Shown here: positions 16,540 to 24,576 of the stretch, in pieces
How positions within the stretch are numbered: position 1 is the first letter of the stretch
Layout of the letters: each line of letters opens with the position of its first letter
Assembly (NCBI RefSeq): GCF_004010325.2
Contig: NZ_SADR02000025.1
Span: forward strand, 39,608 to 103,607
DNA length: 64,000 nucleotides
Direction: 5' to 3'
Source of the DNA: Mesorhizobium sp. M00.F.Ca.ET.216.01.1.1
Lineage (GTDB): Bacteria; Pseudomonadota; Alphaproteobacteria; Rhizobiales; Rhizobiaceae
Translations under genes and position numbers: made by a program
Notes under the pieces: generated by a model
What the model saw: the letters and a program-made list of their open reading frames with translations, nothing else
What the model was told of the DNA's origin: nothing
The model's database searches: none

Positions 16540-17517
16540 TCACCTGATCGATACAGGAGCCAGGGCGCGCGAAAGGCTTGCCTCGCCCTTGCCGTAGACG
16601 GAGGCATTGTAGTTGACCAGCGTGTCGGTACGAGCCGTGTTGAGGAGATCGTTGGTGATCTGGGTCGGCGTCGCTTTGGTGAATTTGCTGCCGATGACCG
16701 CGGCGTATCCAGAAATGATCGGCGCGGCGAAAGAGGTGCCATAAAGGCCTGTCTTGTCTCCCTCAACACCAACCACGAGGAAGTGGCTCTGCACGAGCGG
16801 GTCGGAGCCAGCGTAGTTGGAGTACCAGGCAAGCTGGGCCGGGGTCGACGTTGTGCCGTTTGTGGCCAGCGCGCCGACGAAGATCGCTGACGCTTTGCCA
16901 ATCAGGGCGAGGTCGAGATAGTCCTGCCGACCGCCCGTGACACCGCCTACGGCGACCGAGTCGTTGCCGGCTGCCTTCGAGACGACGGCTGACCCCTTGC
17001 CGGCGTAGGAGATGATCGAGGCCTCCTCCGCGCTCCACCCGATCTGGCTCACGTTGTAGCCCTGGGTGGCGTACATACCGTAGCTCAGGTTGAGCACGTT
17101 CAGACCCCTCGCCAGCCTGACGGCTGAGCTGGTTGAGAAGTCCTTCGATTTGATGGTTGCCGAGGGCGCAATCATGCTGGCTTCCTCGCGGGTCCACTCA
17201 CCGTGCCGCTGGTACTGCACCCCGACGCCGAAATTGCCGGAGAAGCGCGACGAGCTGCTGAAGTCGTCGACGACGGTGATCGTGGCGCCCTTGCCCTTGT
17301 AGCCCGCGGCCCATGCGGCGCCAACATCGGGGCTCATCCAGCTTTGTACCGCTTGCGTCGTCCGTGCGGCCGGGATCTTCGCACTCACGCATATGGACCC
17401 GCCGCCGTGGCAAAGCGCGGCCATCTCATCCGCGTCGAGGGCTTCTTGCGCCGACGCGATCGGCGCCGAGAGGATGGCGAGGGCGGCGAGGCCGAATTTC
17501 CAGCGACTACCTGACAT
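16540..17517 (-). CDS. secreted subtilisin-like (S8) serine protease
   Basis: A 325-residue exported protein. The signal peptide covers residues 1-23 (cleavage near ASA-QE). A compact subtilase domain follows, with the catalytic Asp in TVVDDFSSS (Asp84 or 85), His105 in RHGEW, oxyanion Asn185 in AAGNDS and Ser262 in GTSFAAP. The usual HGTHVA is replaced by HGEWTREEA, so the His motif is atypical. ATG at 17517 has GGAG upstream. It follows a small barrel-like protein gene on the same strand by 85 bases. Base composition is lower in GC than the neighbours. Substrate unknown. Confidence 0.72.
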   Translation of the reverse strand: MSGSRWKFGLAALAILSAPIASAQEALDADEMAALCHGGGSICVSAKIPAARTTQAVQSWMSPDVGAAWAAGYKGKGATITVVDDFSSSSRFSGNFGVGVQYQRHGEWTREEASMIAPSATIKSKDFSTSSAVRLARGLNVLNLSYGMYATQGYNVSQIGWSAEEASIISYAGKGSAVVSKAAGNDSVAVGGVTGGRQDYLDLALIGKASAIFVGALATNGTTSTPAQLAWYSNYAGSDPLVQSHFLVVGVEGDKTGLYGTSFAAPIISGYAAVIGSKFTKATPTQITNDLLNTARTDTLVNYNASVYGKGEASLSRALAPVSIR

Positions 17518-17602
17518 GTTCTTACTCCGGTCAAACAAGAAATAGGACGACAATCGCGGACTTCGGGAGCGAGATGACTTTTTCATTTGGGCCCCTCAGC
17601 GA

Positions 17603-18181
17603 TCAGAAAGTAACACGGTAATTCAGCCAGAGATGCATGCTCTCCGGTTTAGCGTTAACCAGATATTTCAGGGTTTCCTCCGGTGCCATGTCAGTGGCCG
17701 CGAGCCGACAGTTGACGCTGTAGATGCCCAGATCCCCATAGTTGGCTACGCACGGCTTTTCAGTGAGGTTTCCACCGATTGTCGAGGTTAGCGAGAAGGA
17801 TAGGGTACTTTTCGGAGTCGGATGCGTCTGCGTGAGGAAGCCCAGCTTGAGGCTTGGCTCGACGCTGTACTTTTCGCCCTTCTCTCCGGTCCCAAACCCC
17901 CACAGGATACCAGTGTTTTCCGTCAGCTGGGTGAGCAGGTCGACGTGGAGGTCGAGCCAGTTCGTATGGTACCATTGGTTGAACGATACCCAGCTTCCAT
18001 TCTGTAGTTCATAGCCGCCGTCGCCGAGGCTTCTCGCGCGGTCGCTAAGCGGTGACCCCTGATGGATGTCGACCAGCGAAGTCGTAATATCCTGGGCAGT
18101 CGCTGGAGACGTGCCGAGGCAAGCAGACAGCAGGAGCGCCGTCGTACGGGAACCGCCTCGATTGCCAGACCTTTCGCGCAT
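17603..18181 (-). CDS. predicted outer-membrane beta-barrel or surface protein
   Basis: A 192-residue protein with a signal peptide-like start (residues 10-29, cleavage near ATA-QD). The rest is rich in alternating polar and aromatic strands, and it ends in LWLNYRVTF, with the terminal phenylalanine typical of outer-membrane barrels. It has two internal cysteines. A GAGG ribosome site supports the ATG. It precedes the subtilase gene and may be expressed with it. No named family recognised. GC is visibly lower than in flanking genes, suggesting acquired DNA. Confidence 0.55.
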   Translation of the reverse strand: MRERSGNRGGSRTTALLLSACLGTSPATAQDITTSLVDIHQGSPLSDRARSLGDGGYELQNGSWVSFNQWYHTNWLDLHVDLLTQLTENTGILWGFGTGEKGEKYSVEPSLKLGFLTQTHPTPKSTLSFSLTSTIGGNLTEKPCVANYGDLGIYSVNCRLAATDMAPEETLKYLVNAKPESMHLWLNYRVTF

Positions 18182-18478
18182 GCGCGAACACCTCGCCCCA
18201 CCCCTTCCGGACCAGCGTCTGGTGGCGACGGCTTCTCGGGCAGCCGCCTGTGACCGGATTATCTGCCCGATAGTGGCATGAGTACCGTTACCACGGGGTT
18301 ATCCAAGTTGACGCGAATATAAGTTTTTGATTGAAAACGGTGGGTGGGAATTTGTGCTATCGACAAGCGAATCCTCTGGCCGGCAAGCGGAGCGGGATGC
18401 ATCCGGATGATGGCATCCCGTTCTCTCTGGTTAGCCGTGTTGTGCGAGTTCCGTGATTTGACCTGGCTGCAAAGGCTT
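18182..18478. other. intergenic region upstream of the barrel/subtilase pair
   Basis: About 300 bases with no supported gene. An AT-rich stretch near 18310-18345 (AATATAAGTTTTTGATTG) could contain a promoter for the minus-strand pair. Nothing else stands out. Confidence 0.35.
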
Positions 18479-18664
18479 TCACGCGGCGTCGCGGGTCTTT
18501 TCGATACGCGAGCGGATCGCTTCGATCATCGTCTCACGGATGATCGTCTCGCCATGCGTCTCGCGCATATGCTCGACGGCACGACGCATGACTTCGGCCT
18601 CCTCTTCGGCGCGCGTATGCCAGTCACAGCCCGGGACAAGCGACCCGCAGTGGAATTCCTTCAT
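18479..18664 (-). CDS. DUF1059 small protein
   Basis: A 61-residue protein of the DUF1059 family. The N-terminus MKEFHCGSLVPGCDW carries two conserved cysteines, and the second half is one helix with HMRETHG. An AAAAGGAGAA ribosome site precedes ATG. Members are short, probably metal-binding or redox-related, and without assigned function. It stands alone; flanking gaps have no other gene. Confidence 0.75.
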   Translation of the reverse strand: MKEFHCGSLVPGCDWHTRAEEEAEVMRRAVEHMRETHGETIIRETMIEAIRSRIEKTRDAA

Positions 18665-18737
18665 CGGATTTCTCCTTTTCCTCCTTGGAGCCTGCGCACC
18701 TGCTCTGATGCGTAAGCTCCAACACTTGATCGCACAC

Positions 18738-18776
18738 GATCCTTTTTCGAAACCGGCCTCGGTTTCGGGTCATGCA
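18738..18776. repeat. short palindromic rhizobial repeat element
   Basis: CGAAACCG (18748-18755) and CGGTTTCG (18760-18767) form a perfect stem inside a block that begins with GATCGCACACGATCC and ends in GGTCATGC. The same style of sequence recurs near 29.4, 36.2, 45.7 and 47.4 kb in this window. Confidence 0.5.
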
Positions 18777-18838
18777 CTGGCGAGCAAGCATAACACGACT
18801 GAACGGTTTTGGTTGCCGCCAGAAAGCCAGCCAGGACC

Positions 18839-18867
18839 AAAAAGGCGGAGCATCGCTGCTCCGCCCT
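18839..18867 (-). terminator. intrinsic terminator of the DUF1344 gene
   Basis: GGCGGAGCA (18844-18852) and TGCTCCGCC (18857-18865) enclose a 4-base loop. Read on the minus strand, the stem is followed by TTTTT, 60 bases after the DUF1344 stop. Confidence 0.8.
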
Positions 18868-18926
18868 CTTACGCTACCCCGGAGCAAGACCAGACATAAC
18901 CTCGTCTTGCTCCAGCGGGCAGGCCA

Positions 18927-19187
18927 TCACTTCTCGATCTTGACTGCTTCAGCAATTTTTTTCTTGCCGCCCATGTCCCACGAAACGCGGACCTTTTCGC
19001 CGACCTTCAGGCCAGGATCCTTGAAGGTCTTGGGCAGCGTAAAAGTAGATCCGTCATCCAGAACGAGGCTAAGCGCCGTCGCGTCGAAAGTCTTGATTGT
19101 GCCGGTGGTGTGCTTGACAGCGGCAAACGCAACCGAACCGGAAGCGAGAAGAGCGGCGGCCGCGGCCGAAACAATGAGTTTGCGCAT
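18927..19187 (-). CDS. DUF1344 periplasmic small protein
   Basis: An 86-residue secreted protein. The signal peptide covers residues 1-22 (cleavage near AFA-AV). A DUF1344 domain follows, a small beta barrel with TTGTIKTFD and FTLPKTFKDPGLKVGEKVRV. ATG at 19187 has AGGAG upstream, and a terminator follows the gene. The family is frequent in Rhizobiales and Brucella; function unknown. Confidence 0.78.
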   Translation of the reverse strand: MRKLIVSAAAAALLASGSVAFAAVKHTTGTIKTFDATALSLVLDDGSTFTLPKTFKDPGLKVGEKVRVSWDMGGKKKIAEAVKIEK

Positions 19188-19432
19188 GGTAAAGTACTCC
19201 TGGGAAAAAGCGGGGCATCCGCTTGGGAAGATACCCGCGCGGTCATGGGCCGTCCGGTTGCGTCGAGTCGCGATTCGCGGGCGAACCGCCGGCGCTTCCC
19301 GACCCGGAGACGACAAATAACCCAATTTTTTCAATTGGATATTAGACGAAAAAGATATTCTGTGCGCCACATTCGACGCCAAGATTAGACGAATGGGACG
19401 CGAATGCGGCTCACGCGCCGCTCACCGATATT

Positions 19433-20368
19433 TTACGGCCATTTTACCTCCGGCGGCAGGCTGGAGAGGATCGAGGCGACATTGCCGCCGGTCTTCAGGC
19501 CGAAGATGGTGCCGCGATCGTGAAGCAAGTTGAATTCGACGTAGCGGCCACGGCGTATCAGCTGTTCTTCGCGGTCGCCGTCGGTCCAGTTTTCGTTGAA
19601 GTTGGCCCGAACCAGATGCCCATAGACGACGAGGAAGGAGCGCCCGACATCCTGGACGAAATTGAAATCGGCGTTCCAGCCACCCTTGTCCTCGCTCGAA
19701 TGCAGCCAGTCGAAAAAGATGCCGCCGATGCCGCGCGGCTCGTTGCGGTGCGGCAGATAGAAATACTCATCGCACCAGGCCTTGAATTTCGCGTAGTCGG
19801 CAACCGCTGCGTTCTTCTCGCAGGCGAATTGCATGGCCCGGTGAAAGGCTATTGTGTCGGGGTCGTCCTGGACGCGGCGGCGGCCGAGCACCGGCGTCAG
19901 GTCGGCGCCGCCGCCGAACCACTGGCGCGAGGTGACGACCATGCGGGTGTTCATGTGCACGGCCGGCACGTTGGGGTTCCACGGATGCGCGATCAGCGAA
20001 ATGCCGCTCGCCCAGAAGCTCGGGTCTTCCTCGGCGCCCGGCATCTGCTTCCTGAATTCCGGCGAGAACTCGCCGTAGACCGTCGAGGTATGGACGCCGA
20101 CCTTCTCGAAGACACGGCCATGCATCATCGACATGATACCGCCGCCGCCCTTGCCGGCCTCGCGCTCCCACGGCGTCTTTTCGAAGCGGCCGGGCGACCA
20201 TGAGGCCTGCGGCCCCTGCAGGTCCTGTTCGATCTGCTGGAAGGTGGCGCAGATGCGCTCGCGCAACGTCTCGAACCATAGCCGCGCCTTCATCTTCTTC
20301 TGTTCGACGTCGGACGGTAGTCCCACCGGTATTTCGGGTCGTTCCAAATGCTGTCTCCAGTCGGGCAT
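19433..20368 (-). CDS. hemF: oxygen-dependent coproporphyrinogen III oxidase
   Basis: A 311-residue enzyme that makes protoporphyrinogen IX from coproporphyrinogen III with oxygen, in haem synthesis. Family motifs are intact: WEREAGKGGGG, ISLIAHPWNPNVPAVHMNTR, WFGGGADLTP, the DYAKFKAWCDEYFYLPHRNEPRGIGGIFFDW run with its conserved acidic and histidine residues, and RGRYVEFNLLHDRGT. It is a single gene, divergent from a small unknown gene, with a small inverted repeat between them. Confidence 0.93.
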   Translation of the reverse strand: MPDWRQHLERPEIPVGLPSDVEQKKMKARLWFETLRERICATFQQIEQDLQGPQASWSPGRFEKTPWEREAGKGGGGIMSMMHGRVFEKVGVHTSTVYGEFSPEFRKQMPGAEEDPSFWASGISLIAHPWNPNVPAVHMNTRMVVTSRQWFGGGADLTPVLGRRRVQDDPDTIAFHRAMQFACEKNAAVADYAKFKAWCDEYFYLPHRNEPRGIGGIFFDWLHSSEDKGGWNADFNFVQDVGRSFLVVYGHLVRANFNENWTDGDREEQLIRRGRYVEFNLLHDRGTIFGLKTGGNVASILSSLPPEVKWP

Positions 20369-20401
20369 GCCCGATAAATGACTCGTCTTTTCCGGGCGCG
20401 A

Positions 20402-20419
20402 TCCCTAATCTCTTAGGGA
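20402..20419. promoter_or_regulatory. inverted repeat upstream of hemF
   Basis: TCCCTAA (20402-20408) and TTAGGGA (20413-20419) lie 34 bases upstream of hemF, in the divergent promoter region. It may be a regulator site; no known consensus is matched. Confidence 0.3.
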
Positions 20420-20457
20420 CAAGGGTCAAGTGTCATCAAGGTGCAAGGAGTTCTTTC

Positions 20458-20715
20458 GTGCGCACCCCGGCAAGACCGCCGCTGGATGGGCTGAAGAAAA
20501 GGCTCGATCGTTCGCGCGCCGAGCGCGAGCGCATGCCGCGCGACGGGTTCCTGCGCGAGACCTTCGTGCTGCCGCGCTCCGATGCGCGCCTCAAGGCGAA
20601 GGAATGGTTCGAGCGCTTCCCCAAGCAGGCCTACTGGACCGAGATCGAGAGCTGGTTCGAGCGGCCGGGCGACGTCATCGAATTCACGATCCGCAGATTG
20701 CCGGCGGCGGATTAA
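20458..20715 (+). CDS. small conserved hypothetical protein
   Basis: An 85-residue protein starting with GTG at 20458, with a near-ideal AAGGAG seven bases upstream. It is basic and helical at first (GLKKRLDRSRAERERMPRDGF), then carries a strongly patterned WFERFPKQAYWTEIESWFERP segment. No enzyme motif and no signal peptide are visible. Its 3' end overlaps that of soxR, on the opposite strand, by four bases. Not recognised as a named family. Confidence 0.65.
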   Translation: MRTPARPPLDGLKKRLDRSRAERERMPRDGFLRETFVLPRSDARLKAKEWFERFPKQAYWTEIESWFERPGDVIEFTIRRLPAAD

Positions 20716-21158
20716 CGCTCGACCAACAACCGCCTCGCTCCCGGCCCTTGGGCGCTCAAGTGGTCCTCCCGGTTCCGCAGCGGACACTTGTCGATCGACA
20801 TGCAGCCGCATCCGATGCAGTCGGTGAGCCCGTCACGCAGCTTCTTCAATTGAGCAATCTTTTGATCGAGCCCGTCGCGCCAGGCCGTTGAAAGCAGATT
20901 CCAGTCCTCGCGTGTCGGCGTGCGGCCTTCAGGCAATGATTGAAGCGCGGCGCCGATCTCGGCCAGCGAGATGCCGACCTCCTGAGCGACCTTGATGATC
21001 GCCACCCGTCTCAGCACGTCGCGGCCATAGCGCCGCTGATTGCCTAATGTGCGGTGACTGCGGATCAGCCCGCGCGCCTCGTAGAAATGCAGCGCCGATA
21101 CCGCAACGCCGCTGCGCATGGCCACCTGGCCGACCGTCAATTCCGTCACCGCAGCCAT
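20712..21158 (-). CDS. soxR: redox-sensing MerR-family regulator SoxR
   Basis: A 148-residue MerR-family dimeric activator. The helix-turn-helix region (residues 6-25) and HFYEARGLI lead into a dimerisation helix. The [2Fe-2S] site CIGCGC..., then KCPL near residues 113-126, is complete (four cysteines). It senses superoxide or redox-cycling compounds. A SoxR-type operator lies 20 bases upstream of its start. No soxS-like gene is divergent here; the downstream neighbour trmL is transcribed in the same direction toward soxR. Confidence 0.92.
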   Translation of the reverse strand: MAAVTELTVGQVAMRSGVAVSALHFYEARGLIRSHRTLGNQRRYGRDVLRRVAIIKVAQEVGISLAEIGAALQSLPEGRTPTREDWNLLSTAWRDGLDQKIAQLKKLRDGLTDCIGCGCMSIDKCPLRNREDHLSAQGPGARRLLVER

Positions 21159-21177
21159 TTTCAGATTTTCCGCTTGA

Positions 21178-21195
21178 CCTCAAGTTAAGTTGAGC
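21178..21195. promoter_or_regulatory. SoxR-type operator
   Basis: CCTCAAGTTAAGTTGAGC differs at two positions from the established SoxR site CCTCAAGTTAACTTGAGG. TTGACC overlaps its left end. Read on the plus strand, a 19-base spacer, typical of MerR-type promoters, leads to TAGCAA. Confidence 0.65.
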
Positions 21196-21328
21196 TTGTA
21201 GCAAGAAATCCTGGATAGGCAAGCCGCAGGAGAAGGCGATGTGCGCCTGGGTGAGAGTTACGAGCGAGGGCACAGTTGTCAGTGGGGATAAGGCTGTGAG
21301 CGCCACACCCGCCGACAGCACGCAAATC

Positions 21329-21787
21329 CTATCGGAGTTGGCGGATCGCCTCGCCCGTCACCATGGCGACCGAAAGGGCGACGTTGATGCTGCGCGCGTC
21401 TGGCTGCATGGGGATGGTCAGTCGCGCATCCGCCGCCTCGTAGACAGGATCCGGCACGCCTGCGGATTCGCGGCCGAACAAAAGAACGTCCCCGGCGGCG
21501 AAAGCGAAGCCCGTATAGGCGGTCGCGGCTTTGGTCGACAGCAGCACCAGCCGCCGCGCGCTGCTTCTGCGCCAGTCCTCGAAGGCGTTCCAGTCGACAT
21601 GCCGGGTCAACGCCGCCATCTCGAGGTAATCCATGCCGGCCCGTTTCAGCGTTCGGTCGGAGAGCGGGAAGCCGGCCGGCTCGATTATGTCGACGCCGAG
21701 ACCGAGACAAGCGGCGAAGCGCAGGATTGTCCCGGTGTTGCCGGCGATATCCGGCTGGTAGAGCGCGATGCGGAGACGGTCGTTCAT
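21329..21787 (-). CDS. trmL: tRNA (cytidine(34)-2'-O)-methyltransferase
   Basis: A 152-residue SPOUT methyltransferase that methylates the ribose of the wobble base in tRNA-Leu. The N-terminal ALYQPDIAGNTGTILR, and the trefoil-knot SAM-binding motifs LLFGRESAGVPD and INVALSVAM near the C-terminus, match TrmL. Length is normal for the family. It is transcribed toward soxR with a 170-base gap that includes the SoxR site. Confidence 0.88.
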   Translation of the reverse strand: MNDRLRIALYQPDIAGNTGTILRFAACLGLGVDIIEPAGFPLSDRTLKRAGMDYLEMAALTRHVDWNAFEDWRRSSARRLVLLSTKAATAYTGFAFAAGDVLLFGRESAGVPDPVYEAADARLTIPMQPDARSINVALSVAMVTGEAIRQLR

Positions 21788-21927
21788 TTCCGCGTCTTTC
21801 TAATAAGTGGCAGATCAGCCACAGGGGTGTCGCGGTTTTGGAAATTGCTGGACTGGCGGGTGGTCATTTTCTGCGAAGTCGGGTATACGCCGTGCATTGT
21901 CAACCCGAACCGATGGAGGGGTAATTC

Positions 21928-22005
21928 ATGATGGCCATGCACATCCAGCACCCCACCTGTGGGCTTACCAGCCTGTCGGCGGTTTCGGTACGACGATTCT
22001 CCTGA
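21928..22005 (+). CDS. possible 25-residue leader peptide
   Basis: A short frame, MMAMHIQHPTCGLTSLSAVS plus five residues, starts with ATG at 21928 behind a very good GGAGGGG ribosome site. Its end lies inside a possible stem (21978-22037) followed by six T residues. There is no run of a single regulatory amino acid. This could be a leader peptide controlling the downstream genes, or chance. Confidence 0.35.
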   Translation: MMAMHIQHPTCGLTSLSAVSVRRFS

Positions 22006-22049
22006 ACTTTTAGACAATAATCGCACCGATTCCCGCCGGAACCTTTTTT
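21978..22049 (+). promoter_or_regulatory. possible attenuator
   Basis: GGCGG, TCGGT and GATT (21978-21998) are complementary, in order, to AATC, ACCGA and CCGCC (22019-22037), giving a stem with bulges. TTTTTT follows at 22044-22049. The 5' arm lies inside the short frame and the T run 23 bases before the next start. Confidence 0.35.
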
Positions 22050-22071
22050 CGGTCCTCGAAGGAATCCTGCG

Positions 22072-22641
22072 ATGTTTTTCAAGCTGTCGAAGGGGCTGAA
22101 CGCCCCACCTGAACGTATCTCGACCGATGTCACTCCTGCCGCCGGCGGCATGCCCGCGGCCGGGTTTGATTCACCTTTTTATCAGCATTTTCACATGGAG
22201 GACGGACCGATGTTCGATCCCTGCAAAATACCCGGTTCAAGAAACCTGCACGAGCGCAAGATGGCGACCTGGGCGCTTCTGATCGGCGAAACCTATTCGT
22301 CGGCGGTTCATGCCGAGACGCGCCGGCGACCGCATCGCGGGATGCTGCCGGATGTCGATTTCTCGCGCGCGGTTCCGGACCACAGCCGGCCATCGCTGGT
22401 GCGCCGGATCGTCGGGATGATCCGGCCCGGCGCGAAAAGCCGGGCTGGCGACACGGTGCCGTCAGGATCGTCAAGCGAGTCTGTCGGCGAAAAGCCCGCG
22501 ACACCTTATATTGCGCGAAGCAGGACCGGCGACCCAGGTGATTCCGGGTCGCCGGTCCTTGACGCCATGCGTTCCCAGGGCGCAACGCGGCCCCAGGACG
22601 CAACGCGATCCCGGGACGCAATCCGCTCCCGCGCCGCGTGA
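22072..22641 (+). CDS. hypothetical protein with repetitive C-terminus
   Basis: A 189-residue frame behind a GAAGGAA ribosome site. Residues 1-120 look like a real but unrecognised basic cytoplasmic protein (for example RNLHERKMATWALLIGETYS). The C-terminal 45 residues are low complexity: they cross a 14-bp hairpin and then four 18-base tandem units coding (A/D)-rich TR-type repeats. An alternative start is ATG at 22210, also with GGAGG upstream. The stop lies 30 bases before the first ABC transporter gene, so it is probably co-transcribed. Function unknown. Confidence 0.5.
   Translation: MFFKLSKGLNAPPERISTDVTPAAGGMPAAGFDSPFYQHFHMEDGPMFDPCKIPGSRNLHERKMATWALLIGETYSSAVHAETRRRPHRGMLPDVDFSRAVPDHSRPSLVRRIVGMIRPGAKSRAGDTVPSGSSSESVGEKPATPYIARSRTGDPGDSGSPVLDAMRSQGATRPQDATRSRDAIRSRAA
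22522..22559. repeat. 14-bp perfect hairpin inside an open frame
   Basis: AGGACCGGCGACCC (22522-22535) pairs perfectly with GGGTCGCCGGTCCT (22546-22559) around a 10-base loop. It resembles a terminator stem but lies within the frame of the unknown gene and has only two T residues after it. Confidence 0.6.
22569..22640 (+). repeat. four 18-base tandem units
   Basis: Units start at 22569, 22587, 22605 and 22623, with the core (A/C)CCC(A/G)GGACGCAACGC. The fourth is degenerate. They encode the repetitive tail of the preceding hypothetical protein. Confidence 0.55.
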
Positions 22642-22670
22642 GCGAAAACAGGCAGAAGAGCACCAAGACG

Positions 22671-24566
22671 ATGTTCCGCTGGTTTGAAAAAAGGCTCGAT
22701 CCGTTCCCTGCCGCGGAGCCGGTCGAGCCGCCGAAGACGTTGATCGCCTTCTGCGTGCACTATACGCGCGGCGCCTGGCCCTACATCATTCTCGATGCAG
22801 TGCTGGTGACGGCTATCGCCTTTGCCGAGGTGTGGATGTTCGGCTTCCTCGGACGGATCGTCGATTGGCTGTCGGCGCAGAACCGCGAAACGTTCCTGCA
22901 GACCGAGGGCTGGAAGCTCGCCGGCATGGCCTTCCTCGTGCTGTTCGCGCTGCCGGCGACGGTGTGGTTCCATTCCTTGCTCAACCAGCAGACGCTGATG
23001 GGCAATTATCCGATGCGCATCCGCTGGCAGGTGCATCGCTACCTGCTCAAGCAGTCGATGAGTTTCTATCAGGACGAGTTCGCCGGACGCATCGCGACCA
23101 AGCTGATGCAGACGGCGCTCGCCGTGCGTGAATGCGTCATCAAGCTCATCGACGTGCTCAACTATGTCGTCGTCTATTTTTTCGGCATGCTGGTCATTGT
23201 CGGCTCGGCCGACTGGCGGCTGGCGGCACCGCTTGCCGTCTGGGTTGCCGGCTACATCGCATTGTTGCGCTACTTCATCCCGAGGCTGGGCAAGGTCGGC
23301 GAGGAGCAGGCCAATGCGCGCTCGACCATGACCGGTCGCGTCGTCGACAGCTACACCAACATCCAGACGGTCAAGCTGTTCTCGCATGCACGGCGCGAGG
23401 CGTCTTTTGCCAAGGAAGGCATGGCCGGCTTTCTCGACACGGTCTACCGGTCGATGCGGCTGGTGACACAACTCTACGGAATGCTCTACGTCCTGAACTC
23501 GCTGCTGCTGTTTTCGGTCACTGCGATCTCGCTGTGGCTGTGGCTCGGCCAGGCAGTAACGATCGGCGCCGTCGCCGTGGTCATCGGCCTCGTGCTCAGG
23601 CTGTGGGGCATGTCGCAATGGATCATGTGGGAAATGTCCGGGCTGTTCGAGAACATAGGCACGGTGCAGGACGGCATCGGCTCGATCTCGCTGCCGCGCC
23701 TGGTCGAGGACAGGCCCGGCGCCAAGGACATTGTCGTCAGCAGGGGCGAAATCCGTTTCGAGGACATCCGCTTCCACTATGGCAAGCAGAAGGGTGTCAT
23801 CGAGAGCCTGTCACTGACTGTAAAGCCGGGCGAGAAGGTCGGCATCGTCGGGCGCTCGGGTGCCGGCAAGTCGACGCTGGTCAACCTTCTCCTGCGCTTC
23901 TACGACCTTGAAAGCGGCAGGATCCTGATCGACGGCCAGGAGATCGCCTCGGTGACGCAGGATTCGCTGCGCGCCCAGATCGGCATGGTCACGCAGGACA
24001 CCTCGCTGCTGCACCGTTCGGTGCGCGAGAACATCCTCTACGGCCGGCCCGACGCCAACGACGAGATGCTCATCGAGGCCGCGCGCCGCGCCGAGGCGCT
24101 CGACTTTATCGCCGGACTTGCCGACGCCAATGGCCGCAAGGATTTCGACGCGCATGTCGGAGACCGCGGCGTCAAATTGTCCGGCGGCCAGCGGCAACGC
24201 ATCGCCATTGCCCGCGTTATGCTGAAGGACGCGCCGATCCTCATTCTCGACGAAGCGACGTCGGCGCTCGATTCAGAGGCCGAGGCCGTCATCCAGGAGA
24301 ACCTCTACAAGCTGATGCAGGGCAAGACCGTCATCGCCATCGCGCACCGGCTGTCGACTATCGCCGCGATGGACAGGCTCGTTGTCATGGACAAGGGCCG
24401 CGTCATCGAGGAGGGTTCGCATGAGGAACTCGTCGCCAGAGGCGGGCTCTACGCGCAGCTCTGGCAGCGCCAGTCAGGCGGCTTCCTGCTCGATGACAAC
24501 CCGGCCGACGCCGCCAACGACGCTGTTGCCTATGACATTGGCGCCAAGGATCAAGCCGCAGAATGA
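22671..24566 (+). CDS. ABC exporter half-transporter (membrane domain plus ATPase), first of pair
   Basis: A fused type IV ABC exporter subunit of 631 residues. Six membrane helices (about residues 25-330) are followed by an ATPase with Walker A GRSGAGKST (about 394), signature LSGGQRQR, Walker B ILILDEATSALD and the H-loop IAHRLST. I prefer ATG at 22671 (MFRWFEKRLDPF) because the partner gene begins with a matching YRWFENWVYPF; a GTG at 22638 is the alternative. The second subunit follows after 10 bases, so the two probably form a heterodimer exporting a lipid, drug or peptide. Substrate unknown. Confidence 0.85.
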   Translation: MFRWFEKRLDPFPAAEPVEPPKTLIAFCVHYTRGAWPYIILDAVLVTAIAFAEVWMFGFLGRIVDWLSAQNRETFLQTEGWKLAGMAFLVLFALPATVWFHSLLNQQTLMGNYPMRIRWQVHRYLLKQSMSFYQDEFAGRIATKLMQTALAVRECVIKLIDVLNYVVVYFFGMLVIVGSADWRLAAPLAVWVAGYIALLRYFIPRLGKVGEEQANARSTMTGRVVDSYTNIQTVKLFSHARREASFAKEGMAGFLDTVYRSMRLVTQLYGMLYVLNSLLLFSVTAISLWLWLGQAVTIGAVAVVIGLVLRLWGMSQWIMWEMSGLFENIGTVQDGIGSISLPRLVEDRPGAKDIVVSRGEIRFEDIRFHYGKQKGVIESLSLTVKPGEKVGIVGRSGAGKSTLVNLLLRFYDLESGRILIDGQEIASVTQDSLRAQIGMVTQDTSLLHRSVRENILYGRPDANDEMLIEAARRAEALDFIAGLADANGRKDFDAHVGDRGVKLSGGQRQRIAIARVMLKDAPILILDEATSALDSEAEAVIQENLYKLMQGKTVIAIAHRLSTIAAMDRLVVMDKGRVIEEGSHEELVARGGLYAQLWQRQSGGFLLDDNPADAANDAVAYDIGAKDQAAE

Positions 24567-24576
24567 TGGCCGCCGA

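Noticed and set aside
16540..17586. Start of the subtilase at 17586
   Set aside because: The later ATG at 17517 has a good ribosome site and begins a normal signal peptide.
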